DNA of 64,000 bases from Lachnospiraceae bacterium XBB1006 (GCA_900115795.1 FOXT01000013.1:1-64000), one strand, 5' to 3'. Shown: positions 27,059 through 37,014, numbered from the stretch's first letter. Notes: generated from the sequence alone by a model not told the origin. Made by a program: numbers and translations.

Positions 27059-28018
27059 GTGTTCGATTTTGAAAAACCAAATATTGAAATCAGTGAGATT
27101 TCAGAAGATAAACGGTATGGCAGATTTGTAGTGGAACCGCTTGAAAGAGGATACGGTACTACTTTGGGAAATTCCCTTAGAAGAATTATGCTTTCTTCTT
27201 TGCCGGGTGCCGCAGTTACGCAGGTAAAGATTGAAGGAGTATTACACGAATTTAGTTCCATCCCAGGTGTTAAAGAAGATGTTACTGAAATCATTATGAA
27301 CATCAAGAATTTGGCAATTAAAAACACCAGTTCATCCAATGAGCCGAAGGTTGCTTACATTGAGTTCGAAGGCGAAGGCGTAGTACGTGCAGGAGATATT
27401 CAGGTTGATTCTGAAGTTGAGATTATGAATCCGGACCTTGTAATTGCTACTTTGAATGGTGGCGCTGATTCCAGATTGTATATGGAATTGATTATCAACA
27501 AGGGACGTGGCTACATTAGCGCTGACAAGAACAAGACTGACGAAACACCGATTGGTGTGATTGCAGTGGATTCTATCTATACACCGGTAGATCGTGTAAA
27601 CTTACAGGTTCAGAATACGCGTGTGGGACAGATGACAGATTATGATAAGTTGATTCTGGATGTGTTCACAAACGGAACACTTGCACCGGATGAAGCAGTT
27701 AGTCTTGCAGCTAAAGTATTATGTGAGCACTTAAACCTTTTTGTAGATCTTTCTGAGAATGCAAAGGCCGCTGAGGTCATGATAGAGCCGAAGGAAGATG
27801 GCAAGGAGAAAGTACTCGAGATGAACATCGACGAATTGGAATTATCAGTTCGTTCCTATAACTGCTTAAAGAGAGCAGGAATTAATACAGTTCAAGAACT
27901 TACGCAGAAGACACCAGACGATATGATGAAGGTTCGTAACCTTGGTCGTAAGTCGTTAGAGGAAGTTCTTGCAAAATTAAAAGAATTAGGATTACAGTTA
28001 TCTCACGGTGATGAGTAA
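27059..28018 (+). CDS. rpoA: RNA polymerase alpha subunit
   Basis: 319 residues. The N-terminal dimerisation domain has [20 protein letters not shown] and [20 protein letters not shown]; the C-terminal DNA-binding domain (about 245-310) has [20 protein letters not shown] and [23 protein letters not shown] start behind AAGGAGGG. Organises the core polymerase and contacts activators and UP elements. Confidence 0.98.
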   Translation: MFDFEKPNIEISEISEDKRYGRFVVEPLERGYGTTLGNSLRRIMLSSLPGAAVTQVKIEGVLHEFSSIPGVKEDVTEIIMNIKNLAIKNTSSSNEPKVAYIEFEGEGVVRAGDIQVDSEVEIMNPDLVIATLNGGADSRLYMELIINKGRGYISADKNKTDETPIGVIAVDSIYTPVDRVNLQVQNTRVGQMTDYDKLILDVFTNGTLAPDEAVSLAAKVLCEHLNLFVDLSENAKAAEVMIEPKEDGKEKVLEMNIDELELSVRSYNCLKRAGINTVQELTQKTPDDMMKVRNLGRKSLEEVLAKLKELGLQLSHGDE

Positions 28019-28155
28019 TCAAGTGTATCTATGGTGGCTCATCCGGTAAGTCCGAATGGCGCGGATGGGTTAGAACATAGGTCGATTAATAACCATGTTT
28101 GGTATGTAAGTCCATAGGCGATGCCAGATCGAAAGAAAAATGGAGGAAATTTAAA

Positions 28156-28692
28156 ATGGCAAAATATCGTAAGCTTGGCAGAACATCTGACCAGAGAAAA
28201 GCATTAATTAGAAATCAGGTAACAGCACTTCTTAACAATGGTAAGATTGTTACCACAGAAGCAAAAGCAAAAGAAATTCGTAAAGTAGCAGAAGGACTTA
28301 TTGCTATGGCTGTAAAGGAAAGAGATAACTTTGAAGAAGTTACTGTTATGGCTAAGGTTGCTCGTAAAGATGCAAATGGTAAGAGAGTGAAAGAAGTTGT
28401 AGATGGTAAGAAAGTTACTGTTTATGATGAAGTAGAAAAGAAGATTAAAAAAGATATGCCTTCTCGTCTTCATGCAAGAAGAGAAATGTTGAAGGTTTTC
28501 TATCCGGTAAAGAATGTTCCAACACAGGCTGCTGGTAGAAAGAAGAATACAGTTGAAGTTGATATGTGTGAGAAGATGTTCTCTGAAATCGCTCCGAAGT
28601 ATGCTAACCGTAACGGTGGATACACAAGAATTATCAAGATCGGTCAGCGTAAGGGTGATGGCGCTTTAGAAGTATTGCTTGAGTTGGTTTAA
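28156..28692 (+). CDS. rplQ: 50S ribosomal protein L17 (extended form)
   Basis: 178 residues, against about 115-130 in many bacteria. The start MAKYRKLGRTSDQRKALIRN is canonical; the extra length is a lysine-rich insert near residues 65-105 (RKDANGKRVKEVVDGKKVTV). ATG 28156 follows TGGAGGAAAT. A CTCATCCG/CGGATGGG hairpin (28038-28069) lies in the 137-bp gap after rpoA. Last gene of the cluster; a strong terminator follows. Confidence 0.96.
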   Translation: MAKYRKLGRTSDQRKALIRNQVTALLNNGKIVTTEAKAKEIRKVAEGLIAMAVKERDNFEEVTVMAKVARKDANGKRVKEVVDGKKVTVYDEVEKKIKKDMPSRLHARREMLKVFYPVKNVPTQAAGRKKNTVEVDMCEKMFSEIAPKYANRNGGYTRIIKIGQRKGDGALEVLLELV

Positions 28693-28713
28693 TTAACTGA
28701 ATGATATATATGT

Positions 28714-28744
28714 AAGGACGTTTGCGATGCAAACGTCCTTTTTT
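28714..28744 (+). terminator. Intrinsic terminator of the ribosomal cluster
   Basis: AAGGACGTTTGC (28714-28725), loop GAT, GCAAACGTCCTT (28729-28740), followed by a run of Ts. A 12-bp perfect stem. Confidence 0.95.
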
Positions 28745-28751
28745 CGTAAAA

Positions 28752-28781
28752 AAGTAACCATCGGCACGGCGATGGTTACTT
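28752..28781 (-). terminator. Intrinsic terminator of the histidine kinase operon
   Basis: AAGTAACCATCG/CGATGGTTACTT, loop of six, followed on the reverse strand by TTTTTT. It sits back-to-back with the rplQ terminator between convergent operons. Confidence 0.9.
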
Positions 28782-28786
28782 AAGAA

Positions 28787-30217
28787 TCATAAGGCAGAGT
28801 CTTCGTCTTGCTTTACTAAAGTTAAAGAGAATTCAAATTGGGATCCTACACCGATTAAGGATTCCACGGAAATAGTCTCGTTATGTGCTTGTATGATTTC
28901 TTTTACGATGGATAGGCCAAGTCCTGTGCCGTTTCGATCTTTACCACGGGAAAGGTCTGTTTTGTAAAAGCGGTGCCAAATACTATGAATGGCTTCTTGC
29001 GGAATGCCAATTCCTTCATCGCGAATGGCAACGTATAGCTTTTCATCGCGCTCAACGGTTTCGATTGTGATGGTTGAATCGCGATAAGAGAACTTAATGG
29101 CATTGTCAAGCAGGTTATATATAACCTGTTGGATTTTGGATTTGTTCGCATGAACTATGGTTGTGTCCTCGTAAAGCAAAAGTGAAAGAGCGATGCCTTT
29201 TTTTTCGCATTGTACTTCGCAGGTGCGTGCGCAATCGATAATTACCTGGTTAATATTGAAATCTTCTTTTTCTAATACACTGCTCTGTGAACCTATACGG
29301 TTCAAATCCAGCAAATTATTTGTTAGGTTGGTTAGACGGTCAGCCTCATTGGAAATAATGCCTAAATACTTGTTGTGGCGTTCGAGCGGGATGGTTCCAT
29401 CTAACATGGCCTGAATATAGCCACGAATGGATGTTAAAGGTGATTTGAAGTCATGGGAAACGTTGGATATAAATTTACGTTGCGCTTCCTCATGCGTATC
29501 CAATTTGTAGGCCATATCATTCATAACGGTACTAATGTACGAAATTTCATCGTTGCCGTTTATAATGGCTTTTGCCTTAAAGTTTTCGCGTTCAAATTCA
29601 TCCGCTACTTTGCATAGCTGCTTCATGGGTTTAATGATTCTTGTAATCAAAACCCAAAAGACCACCGTGGAGGAGGCCATAATGATGAGCGCTGTCTGAA
29701 ATGTCAGTCTGGTGGCATGTGAAATCAACTTGGCGCTGGAAGAACAAGGCTTGTGTAAAATAACATAGCCACATACATTATACTTAATCGTAATGGGCGC
29801 ATAAACGCTTAAATGCTCATCTTGAAAGTAGGAATGAAAGGTTCCTAAATTATAAAAGGAATTGTTAAACATTTCCGTTACATCAAAATTACGGATGAAA
29901 TTCGGCGCCGGGGTACGTTCGTCCAGGCTTACGCCGGTTACCTTGCCGGACGTGGAAACAACCCAGATATCGCTATTTAGGAACGTTGAGGCGTTTAATA
30001 AATATTCGTGAAGGTTTTCTTTTGTGATTTGCTCGTTAAAAAAACGGTATCCATAGCTTCCGGCAATGGACACCGCATTGGAATAAAGATTCTCGGCCTC
30101 GTCGGATTGTATTACCTGTCGCATATGTGAAAATGTATAGATTTTCAATGCGAAAAATGCGAGGAACAAGAAAATCACATAGCCAAAGAAAATCTTCGTC
30201 AGAAGTGTCTTTTTCAT
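28787..30217 (-). CDS. Two-component sensor histidine kinase (PhoR/ResE-like)
   Basis: About 476 residues. Membrane segment near 8-28, extracytoplasmic sensor to about 165, second membrane segment near 170-195, HAMP, then the kinase: H-box FISNVSHDFKSPLTSIRGY, N-box QQVIYNLLDNAIKFS, G1 RDEGIGIPQ, G2 GTGLGLSIVKEI. ATG 30217 follows AAAGAGG; a TTG at 30262 inside the regulator gene is a weaker option. Phosphorylates the adjacent response regulator. The signal is unknown. Confidence 0.93.
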   Translation of the reverse strand: MKKTLLTKIFFGYVIFLFLAFFALKIYTFSHMRQVIQSDEAENLYSNAVSIAGSYGYRFFNEQITKENLHEYLLNASTFLNSDIWVVSTSGKVTGVSLDERTPAPNFIRNFDVTEMFNNSFYNLGTFHSYFQDEHLSVYAPITIKYNVCGYVILHKPCSSSAKLISHATRLTFQTALIIMASSTVVFWVLITRIIKPMKQLCKVADEFERENFKAKAIINGNDEISYISTVMNDMAYKLDTHEEAQRKFISNVSHDFKSPLTSIRGYIQAMLDGTIPLERHNKYLGIISNEADRLTNLTNNLLDLNRIGSQSSVLEKEDFNINQVIIDCARTCEVQCEKKGIALSLLLYEDTTIVHANKSKIQQVIYNLLDNAIKFSYRDSTITIETVERDEKLYVAIRDEGIGIPQEAIHSIWHRFYKTDLSRGKDRNGTGLGLSIVKEIIQAHNETISVESLIGVGSQFEFSLTLVKQDEDSAL

Positions 30218-30236
30218 TGTGAACCTCTTTGTCGGG

Positions 30237-30938
30237 TTATCTTGTTTCAAATTTGTAGCCAATGCCCCATACGGTAGCTAACTTCCAGTCAGAAGTGTCT
30301 TTGATTTTCTCGCGAAGACGCTTTACATGGACATCGACGGTTCTGGTATCGCCAAGGTAATCATATCCCCAGATATTTTCAAGCAGCTGTTCGCGCGTAA
30401 ATACCTGATTGGCAGAGGAACAAAGAAAGTAAAGTAGTTCCAGCTCCTTTGGCGGCATATCAATCTTGCTACCCTGGTAAGTAACGCTATAGTTGCTTAA
30501 GTTTACAGAAAGACCCGGAAATTCTACAACTTTAACGCTGCTATGATCATAGGACGGTTCTTCTGTAGTGTTAAAACGGCGCAAAACAGCTTTCACACGG
30601 GCTACTAATTCTTTGTTGTCAAATGGTTTTTCTATATAATCATCTGCCCCAAGCTCTAAACCAAGAACTTTGTCGAAAATCTCGCATTTAGCGGAAAGCA
30701 TGATGATGGGAACGTTTGATTTTGTTCGTATTTCTCGGCAAACTTGATATCCGTCCATGCCCGGAAGCATTAAATCCAGCAGGATAAGATCCGGTTGATA
30801 GTTATCAAAGGCGGTAATAGCCTCTAATCCATCGTATACGCTTAGGGTATCAAAGCATTCTTTGTTTAAATACAATGAAATGAGCTCGGAAATATTCTCG
30901 TCGTCATCTACAATGAGTATCTTTTGTTTCAATGACAT
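30237..30938 (-). CDS. OmpR/PhoB-family response regulator
   Basis: 233 residues. Receiver domain with the acidic pair (ILIVDDDENI), phospho-acceptor Asp in PDLILLDLMLPGMDG, and Lys in DDYIEKPFDNKEL; C-terminal winged helix with LLENIWGYDYLGDTRTVDVH. Lies 19 bp upstream of the kinase start and 16 bp after mutS2, so all three are one minus-strand transcript. Confidence 0.95.
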   Translation of the reverse strand: MSLKQKILIVDDDENISELISLYLNKECFDTLSVYDGLEAITAFDNYQPDLILLDLMLPGMDGYQVCREIRTKSNVPIIMLSAKCEIFDKVLGLELGADDYIEKPFDNKELVARVKAVLRRFNTTEEPSYDHSSVKVVEFPGLSVNLSNYSVTYQGSKIDMPPKELELLYFLCSSANQVFTREQLLENIWGYDYLGDTRTVDVHVKRLREKIKDTSDWKLATVWGIGYKFETR

Positions 30939-30954
30939 GGTATCCTCCTATTTG

Positions 30955-33333
30955 TTATTTAAACTCAGCTATAGTAACACCGGCATCACCTTCGCCAAAC
31001 ACACCGGCTCTATAGGATTTAATAATTTTTGATTTTTTTAAGTGATTGCATACTGCATTCCGTAACGCACCGGTACCTTTGCCATGGACAATACGAACCG
31101 ATTCTAGATGTGCAAGGTAGGCATCGTCTAAATACTTATCAAGCGAGTAGAGCGCTTCGTCTACCGTCATACCAATCAAATTAATTTCCGAGCGAATCGA
31201 ACTCGATTTTTGAAGCCCACTGGTGCGTACACCTCCGGATTTTCCCTTTTTTTTGGCTTGGGAAGGAGTTTCGTCTACAAGGCTTAAATCGGAAACATTT
31301 ACCTGGGAACGCAAAATACCCATCTGCACAAAGAGATTTCCCTTGGCATCCGGTAAGGTATGCACAGTTCCGGTTAAATTCAGACTGTGAACTTTTACCA
31401 TGTCGCCAATGTGAAGGGTAAGTGGTTTGGCGGATACAGGTTTTTCCGGGGAAGAAACCTTGAGGTTCTCAGCATTTTTCTTGATTTGTTCACGGACACG
31501 GGAACGTTTTGCTTCCATGTCCTGCAAGTTGGGAGATGCCTCCTGATAGCGGTTAAAGGCCATAATGGTACTATCCGCAATTTCTTTTGCCTGTGCAAGA
31601 ATCTGGTTGGCTTCCTGGCTGGCGTCTTCAAGTAGACGGCGTCTCTTTTCCTGAATATCTTCCTGCTTCGCTTCTAATTGCTTCTTCAAGTCTGCTACTT
31701 CTTTCTCATGTTTCAGTGCAGCATTACGTGATTCTTCTAGGGCAACTCGTTTCTGCTCGAGATCGGTCAAAACATCTTCAAAGGTTTCAGTATCTTTATC
31801 TAAGCGTTTCTTTGCATCATCAATAATATAGGTTGGCAACCCTAGTTTGCCGGATATGGCAAATGCATTGCTTTTTCCGGGAACGCCAATTAACAACCGA
31901 TAGGTTGGACTTAGCGTCGCCACGTCAAACTCGCAACAGGCATTTTCTACACGTGGTGTGGAAAGCGCAAAAATCTTAAGTTCCGCATAGTGTGTAGTGG
32001 CCATAATCTTAGCGCCGCGGTTCATTAAATCCCACAAGATGGAAATTGCCAGGGCAGCTCCCTCGGTAGGGTCGGTTCCGGCACAAAGTTCATCAAACAG
32101 AACAAGGGAATGATCGTTTGCTTTTTCTCCAATGGAAACGATGTTGGTCATATGGGAGCTAAAGGTACTTAAATTCTGCTCTATACTCTGTTCATCGCCT
32201 ATATCTGCATACACCTCCTGAAAAAGAGAGAGTGTACTGCGATCGCCGGCGGGAATGTGTAAACCGGATTGTCCCATAAGCGTAAGAAGACCAACAGTCT
32301 TAAGCGCAACCGTCTTTCCGCCGGTATTCGGACCGGTAACAACCAACAAATCAAAATCATCCCCCAGGTGTATGTCCAAAGGAACAACTTTGTCTTGTGG
32401 CAAAAGGGGGTGACGTCCCTTGCGGATACGAATGGTGCCATCAAGGGTAAATTCCGGCATCATGGCATTCTGCTGTCGTGCAAGCATGCCGCGGGCAAAA
32501 ATGAAATCCAATCGAATCAATATACGGATATTCTCGCGAAGCACCTCAACATGCTCTGCAACGGCATTGCTTAAAGTGGAGAGAATGACTTCGATTTCCT
32601 CTTGTTCTTTTAACTCAAGTTCCGTAAGTTCGTTATTAAGTTTCACAACTGCCATGGGCTCAATGAAATACGTGGAGCCGCTGCTGGACTGGTCATGCAC
32701 CATGCCGGGCATTTGCCCTTTGGCGTCGGCACGCACCGGAAGACAGTAGCGCCCATTTCTCATTGTAATTACGTTATCTTGCAAAATGGTCTGGGTAGAA
32801 GATTGCGTCATCAGGGAGTTCAACTGCTGACGAACTTTCTCATTGGTACGACGGATGCTTTTTCGAATGGAAAACAAACGAGTGGAAGCATCGTCCGCAA
32901 TTTCGTCTTCAGACAAAATGCAACGGCGTATTTCTGTATTTAAATCGGTCAGGGGCATAAGTGCATCAAACAGTGCGGTAAGGCAATCTCCTTCCTCTTC
33001 TGCCTTTTCGTTCCGCTGATAATTGACGGCACGTTTGGTTGTGTCTAACAGTGAGCAAATATGCAAAAGCTCAATGATGTTAAGTACCCCTCCGATTTCT
33101 AAACGTTTCATGGCGGAGCGTAGGTCATGAACGCCGGAAAAAGAAAGCGCTCCATGACGTAAAATACGGGAGAGTGCGGCAGAGGTTTCCTGTTGCATTT
33201 CCCGAATATGGGGAAGATCATAACTTGGTGTGAGACGACGACAATGATCCTTGCCGGATTCTGTTGCGGCGAACTCTACAAGTTGGTTAATAATCTTATC
33301 AAATTCTAATGTTTTTAATACTTTTTTATTCAT
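30955..33333 (-). CDS. mutS2: MutS2 endonuclease / ribosome-collision factor
   Basis: About 792 residues: MutS-type core domains, ATPase with Walker A GPNTGGKTVALK and STFSSHMTNI region, a long coiled coil (about 520-640, rich in KEVADLKKQLEAKQEDIQEK), a KOW-like segment, and a C-terminal Smr nuclease domain (IVHGKGTGALRNAV). Family work links MutS2 to suppression of recombination and to splitting of collided ribosomes. ATG 33333 has no clear ribosome binding site; TACAAT lies only a few bases upstream, so the mRNA may be leaderless or nearly so. Confidence 0.95.
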   Translation of the reverse strand: MNKKVLKTLEFDKIINQLVEFAATESGKDHCRRLTPSYDLPHIREMQQETSAALSRILRHGALSFSGVHDLRSAMKRLEIGGVLNIIELLHICSLLDTTKRAVNYQRNEKAEEEGDCLTALFDALMPLTDLNTEIRRCILSEDEIADDASTRLFSIRKSIRRTNEKVRQQLNSLMTQSSTQTILQDNVITMRNGRYCLPVRADAKGQMPGMVHDQSSSGSTYFIEPMAVVKLNNELTELELKEQEEIEVILSTLSNAVAEHVEVLRENIRILIRLDFIFARGMLARQQNAMMPEFTLDGTIRIRKGRHPLLPQDKVVPLDIHLGDDFDLLVVTGPNTGGKTVALKTVGLLTLMGQSGLHIPAGDRSTLSLFQEVYADIGDEQSIEQNLSTFSSHMTNIVSIGEKANDHSLVLFDELCAGTDPTEGAALAISILWDLMNRGAKIMATTHYAELKIFALSTPRVENACCEFDVATLSPTYRLLIGVPGKSNAFAISGKLGLPTYIIDDAKKRLDKDTETFEDVLTDLEQKRVALEESRNAALKHEKEVADLKKQLEAKQEDIQEKRRRLLEDASQEANQILAQAKEIADSTIMAFNRYQEASPNLQDMEAKRSRVREQIKKNAENLKVSSPEKPVSAKPLTLHIGDMVKVHSLNLTGTVHTLPDAKGNLFVQMGILRSQVNVSDLSLVDETPSQAKKKGKSGGVRTSGLQKSSSIRSEINLIGMTVDEALYSLDKYLDDAYLAHLESVRIVHGKGTGALRNAVCNHLKKSKIIKSYRAGVFGEGDAGVTIAEFK

Positions 33334-33388
33334 ATTTCTATTGTACCGCAAAAAAAGGCATTAGAAAAGACTTTCTTTTTCCTTTTGC

Positions 33389-33418
33389 TTGAAGTTTCCT
33401 AGGGTTTCGGCTTATAAT
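33389..33418 (+). promoter_or_regulatory. Sigma-A promoter for the HtrA-like gene
   Basis: TTGAAG (33389-33394), 18-bp spacer, TATAAT (33413-33418), 22 bp before the ATG with AAGGAGAAG between. Confidence 0.7.
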
Positions 33419-33440
33419 AGTTAGGATAAGGAGAAGAGAT

Positions 33441-34637
33441 ATGGAAATACATTATAAGAGCAGACCCTGGAACTTTAAGAAGTTGCTGTATAAAGCGATG
33501 GTAATGCTGGTATGCGGTGCGGTGTTCGCTTTTACGGTGGTTGCGGTGTTTTATATGCTGAGAAGACCGTTGCGAAAGGCAATGGGGATTGACGATGATA
33601 ATCGTATAGTTTTTCAGGTAGCAGGAACCGAAGCCGGTGAGGAGAGTGGAGAGACGGCAACCGTTAGGGAGGCATCTACCGTAGAGAATGCGGAGGCAAG
33701 TAGTGATTACTATGAAGCCGGTGTAAAAGCAAATCGTTTTTTGGTTGGTGTGAATGAAGTTTCCACAGAAGGATATGGAGGCAAACGTTCGTATAGTGAT
33801 TATGGATATGGAATCATTATTGGCAAGACGAAAAAAACAGTCGTGGTGTTGTCTACACCGAATGCGGTGCGGGGGATGAATGCAACGCAGGTGACATTTT
33901 TTAATGGACAGACGGTAAGGGGAAATGTGTCAGCAACGGATACGGAAACAGGAATATCCATTATACGAGTTGAGCTGAAGCGATTAGATAAAGATACGCT
34001 ACGGGGCTTGGAGGTTGCTAAGCTAGGCAAATCCTATGCACTAAAGCGTGGCAATTATGCTGCGGCCATCGGCAATCCTTTAGGAGACGTACGAAGCATT
34101 GTTGTAGGACAATTTACATCGGTAGGTGGAAAAACCCGTTTGACAGATCGGGAATATTCCTTGCTCGAAACGAATATATTGGGGAAGCGACATACGGCAG
34201 GATTTTTGGTAGATAAATCGTCTACCGTTATTGGAGTGATTACGCATCGGGAAGATGAAGACGGTGAGAATTACACAATTAAAGCGCTCGGAATCAGTGA
34301 TTTGTCGGTTCTGACGGATGCCTTGTGCAATGGGAAGGAGCGTCCGTTTATTGGATTACAAATTAGTACAATCTCGACGGAAACGGCAAGGGCTTATGAA
34401 ATTCCAAAGGGGGTATACGTAGAGTACGTATATCTGCGTTCGCCTGCTGTGGAAGCAGGAATACAAAAAGGGGATATTTTGGTATCGATTGGAAAAAGAG
34501 AAATACGATCCGCCAAATATTTTGCCGAGACGTTGGATCAGTTGAAGCCGGGGACAACGGTGAAGGTGCAATTTATGCGCTATACCAAAGGAAAATACAA
34601 GCGTATGTCCGCGGATGTTGTGATCGCGAAACGATAG
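33441..34637 (+). CDS. HtrA-like membrane-anchored PDZ protein, catalytic triad not apparent
   Basis: 398 residues: cytoplasmic start, one membrane helix (about 19-40), a linker, a trypsin-like beta-barrel region (about 95-295; NYAAAIGNPLGDVRSIVVGQ is typical HtrA) and a C-terminal PDZ domain (about 300-395; SPAVEAGIQKGDILVSIGKR). The HtrA catalytic stretches are altered: where TNxHV is expected the protein has VLSTPNAV, the Asp region reads TETGISIIRV instead of DLAVLKV, and KRHTAGFLVD replaces GNSGGPLVN. It is probably a pseudoprotease that still binds peptide ends outside the membrane. Confidence 0.82.
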   Translation: MEIHYKSRPWNFKKLLYKAMVMLVCGAVFAFTVVAVFYMLRRPLRKAMGIDDDNRIVFQVAGTEAGEESGETATVREASTVENAEASSDYYEAGVKANRFLVGVNEVSTEGYGGKRSYSDYGYGIIIGKTKKTVVVLSTPNAVRGMNATQVTFFNGQTVRGNVSATDTETGISIIRVELKRLDKDTLRGLEVAKLGKSYALKRGNYAAAIGNPLGDVRSIVVGQFTSVGGKTRLTDREYSLLETNILGKRHTAGFLVDKSSTVIGVITHREDEDGENYTIKALGISDLSVLTDALCNGKERPFIGLQISTISTETARAYEIPKGVYVEYVYLRSPAVEAGIQKGDILVSIGKREIRSAKYFAETLDQLKPGTTVKVQFMRYTKGKYKRMSADVVIAKR

Positions 34638-34656
34638 AAGAAAGATGAGGAAGACT

Positions 34657-35607
34657 ATGAAATTTATTGAAACATTGCGCGAGGGAGATCGTGTAAATGA
34701 TATTTATTTGTGTAAGCAGAGAACGTCTGCAGTGACGAAGAATGGAAAACCGTACGATTCTTTGATTATCCAGGATAAGACAGGAACGTTAGATGCAAAG
34801 ATATGGGATCCAAATTCCATGGGAATTGAAGATTGCGAAGCTCTTGATTATGTAGAAATCGGTGGCGAGGTAACCAGTTTTGCGGGAACCTTGCAAGTGA
34901 ATGTGAAACGTGTGCGCCGCGTTCATGAAGGAGAGTACGATCCGAAGGATTATCTTCCGGTGAGTGATCAGGATTTAGGAGAGATGTATGAGCAGGTGAA
35001 GGCTTATATTGCGTCTATTCGGAATCCATTTTTACAGAAGCTTACCAGCCGGTTGCTGATTGAAAATGAGGCGCTTGCAAAGATATATCAGGAACATTCT
35101 GCTGCAAAAAGTGTGCATCATGGTTTCATTGGTGGTTTGATGGAGCATTCATTGAGTGTAACGAAGGTGTGCGACTTTTTCTCGAAGAACTACCCGTTGT
35201 TAAATCGGGATTTGTTAATTAGTGCGGCGCTTTTGCACGATATTGGAAAGGTGAAGGAGTTGTCAGCCTTTCCGTTAAATGACTACACGGATGAAGGAAA
35301 TCTGTTGGGGCATATCATTATCGGAACGGAGATGATTTCCGATGCAGCACGCAATATTGAAGGATTTCCACCGGTTTTGGCGAATGAGTTAAAGCATTGC
35401 ATTTTGGCGCATCATGGAGAACTGGAATTTGGTTCGCCAAAGAAACCGGCGCTAATGGAGGCGGTGGCCCTTAGTTTTGCAGACAATGTGGATGCGAAGA
35501 TGGAAACGTTTAAGGAATTGTTATTGTCTCCAAAAGATGAAGCGAGTCAGTGGTTGGGATACAATCGATTATTTGAATCGAATATTCGTCGAACGACAGA
35601 GAGTTAA
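34657..35607 (+). CDS. YhaM-type 3'-5' exoribonuclease (OB fold plus HD domain)
   Basis: About 316 residues. N-terminal OB-fold (MKFIETLREGDRVNDIYLCK; TGTLDAKIWDPNSMG), then an HD phosphohydrolase-type domain with HHGFIGGLMEHSLSV, the HD pair ALLHDIGKVKEL and LAHHGELEFGSPKKP. Family members trim RNA or DNA 3' ends in Gram-positives. ATG 34657 matches the usual start MKxIETLREGDRV; ATG 34645 would add four residues. Confidence 0.9.
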   Translation: MKFIETLREGDRVNDIYLCKQRTSAVTKNGKPYDSLIIQDKTGTLDAKIWDPNSMGIEDCEALDYVEIGGEVTSFAGTLQVNVKRVRRVHEGEYDPKDYLPVSDQDLGEMYEQVKAYIASIRNPFLQKLTSRLLIENEALAKIYQEHSAAKSVHHGFIGGLMEHSLSVTKVCDFFSKNYPLLNRDLLISAALLHDIGKVKELSAFPLNDYTDEGNLLGHIIIGTEMISDAARNIEGFPPVLANELKHCILAHHGELEFGSPKKPALMEAVALSFADNVDAKMETFKELLLSPKDEASQWLGYNRLFESNIRRTTES

Positions 35608-35618
35608 AGGAAAACAAT

Positions 35619-36995
35619 ATGAATAAAAATGATGTGGTTACAGTAACAATTGAAGATATGAGTCACAAGGGGGAGGGCATCGGCAAGGTAGATGGCTTCC
35701 CGCTTTTTGTGAAAGACGCGTTGATTGGTGATGTGGTAGAGGTGAAGGTGATTAAGCTTAAGCATACCTATGGTTATGGACGGCTTATGAAAGTATTGAG
35801 CGCTTCTTCTGAACGGGTGGAGGCACCCTGTCCGTTGCACAAGGCGTGTGGAGGATGCCAGATTCAGGCAATGGCGTATGCAGCGCAGCTGTCTTTTAAA
35901 GAGCGACTGGTCACGAATAATTTGATACGCATTGGCGGTTTTTCAGAGGAGATTGTGTCTAGTATGGAACCAATTGTTGGAATGGAGGAGCCGTATCGTT
36001 ATCGTAACAAGGCGCAGTTTCCGGTAGGGGAAAAAGAGGGCGTGATTAAAATGGGTTTTTATGCCGGGCGAACACACGATATTATGGAGTGTGAGGACTG
36101 CCTACTAGGTGCAGAAGAGAATCAGCAGATTTTAGCGGTGATTAAGGAGTATATGTATGCAAATCACGTACATGCCTATGATGAGAAGACGGGGAAAGGC
36201 CTGGTGCGTCATATATTGATTCGAAAAGGGTTTTCCACAGGACAATGGTTGGTGTGTCTGGTTATCAACGGAAAATCCGTGCCGAAACCGGAGGTGCTTT
36301 GTGAAGCGTTGTTACATGCAGTGCCGGGAATCGTGTCAATTTCTGTTAGCGTGAATACATCACGGAATAACACCATTATGGGAGAAAGCTATCGAGTACT
36401 GTGGGGAGAACCTTACATGAAGGAACAACTCGGGGATGTGATGTATCGTATTAGCCCGCTTTCGTTTTTTCAGGTGAACCCAATTCAGACAAAAAAGTTG
36501 TATGAAAAGGTAATTGAATATGCACAGTTGACCGGGCGAGAGAACGTGTGGGATTTATATTGCGGAACAGGAAGTATTTCGTTGTTTTTGGCAAAAAAAG
36601 CAGCCCATGTGCATGGTGTAGAGATAATTGAGCCCGCGATTTTGGATGCGAGAGAAAATGCGAAAGAAAATGGAATTACCAATACCGAGTTTTTTGTCGG
36701 GAAAGCAGAGGATGTTTTTGCAGAACAGGTGCTTAGTAAAGAAAAGCTGGAACCGATTGATGTAGTGGTTGTAGACCCGCCAAGAAAGGGGTGCGATGAG
36801 AAGCTGCTGCAGACAATTTTGGCAATGAAGCCGACGCGTGTGGTGTATGTAAGCTGTGATAGCGCAACATTGGCAAGGGATTTGAAGATACTCTGTGAAA
36901 CGGATTATAGGGTTAGGAAGTGGCAATGCTATGATCAATTTCCCCATACCGTACATGTGGAAAGTTGTGTGCTCCTTACGCGTATGAGCAATTAA
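35619..36995 (+). CDS. rlmD: 23S rRNA (uracil-5-)-methyltransferase, RlmD/RlmCD family
   Basis: 458 residues. TRAM domain (about 1-60), an iron-sulfur cysteine set (CPLHKACGGCQIQ plus a later cysteine near CEDCLL), and a class I methyltransferase fold with NVWDLYCGTGSISLFLAKKA, VVVVDPPRKGCDEKLL and YVSCDSATLARDL, which holds the catalytic cysteine. Transfers a methyl from SAM to C5 of uracil in 23S rRNA. The Gram-positive enzyme may modify two positions; which one cannot be told. Confidence 0.93.
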   Translation: MNKNDVVTVTIEDMSHKGEGIGKVDGFPLFVKDALIGDVVEVKVIKLKHTYGYGRLMKVLSASSERVEAPCPLHKACGGCQIQAMAYAAQLSFKERLVTNNLIRIGGFSEEIVSSMEPIVGMEEPYRYRNKAQFPVGEKEGVIKMGFYAGRTHDIMECEDCLLGAEENQQILAVIKEYMYANHVHAYDEKTGKGLVRHILIRKGFSTGQWLVCLVINGKSVPKPEVLCEALLHAVPGIVSISVSVNTSRNNTIMGESYRVLWGEPYMKEQLGDVMYRISPLSFFQVNPIQTKKLYEKVIEYAQLTGRENVWDLYCGTGSISLFLAKKAAHVHGVEIIEPAILDARENAKENGITNTEFFVGKAEDVFAEQVLSKEKLEPIDVVVVDPPRKGCDEKLLQTILAMKPTRVVYVSCDSATLARDLKILCETDYRVRKWQCYDQFPHTVHVESCVLLTRMSN

Positions 36996-37014
36996 AGGGG
37001 GAATTTTTACAGCT

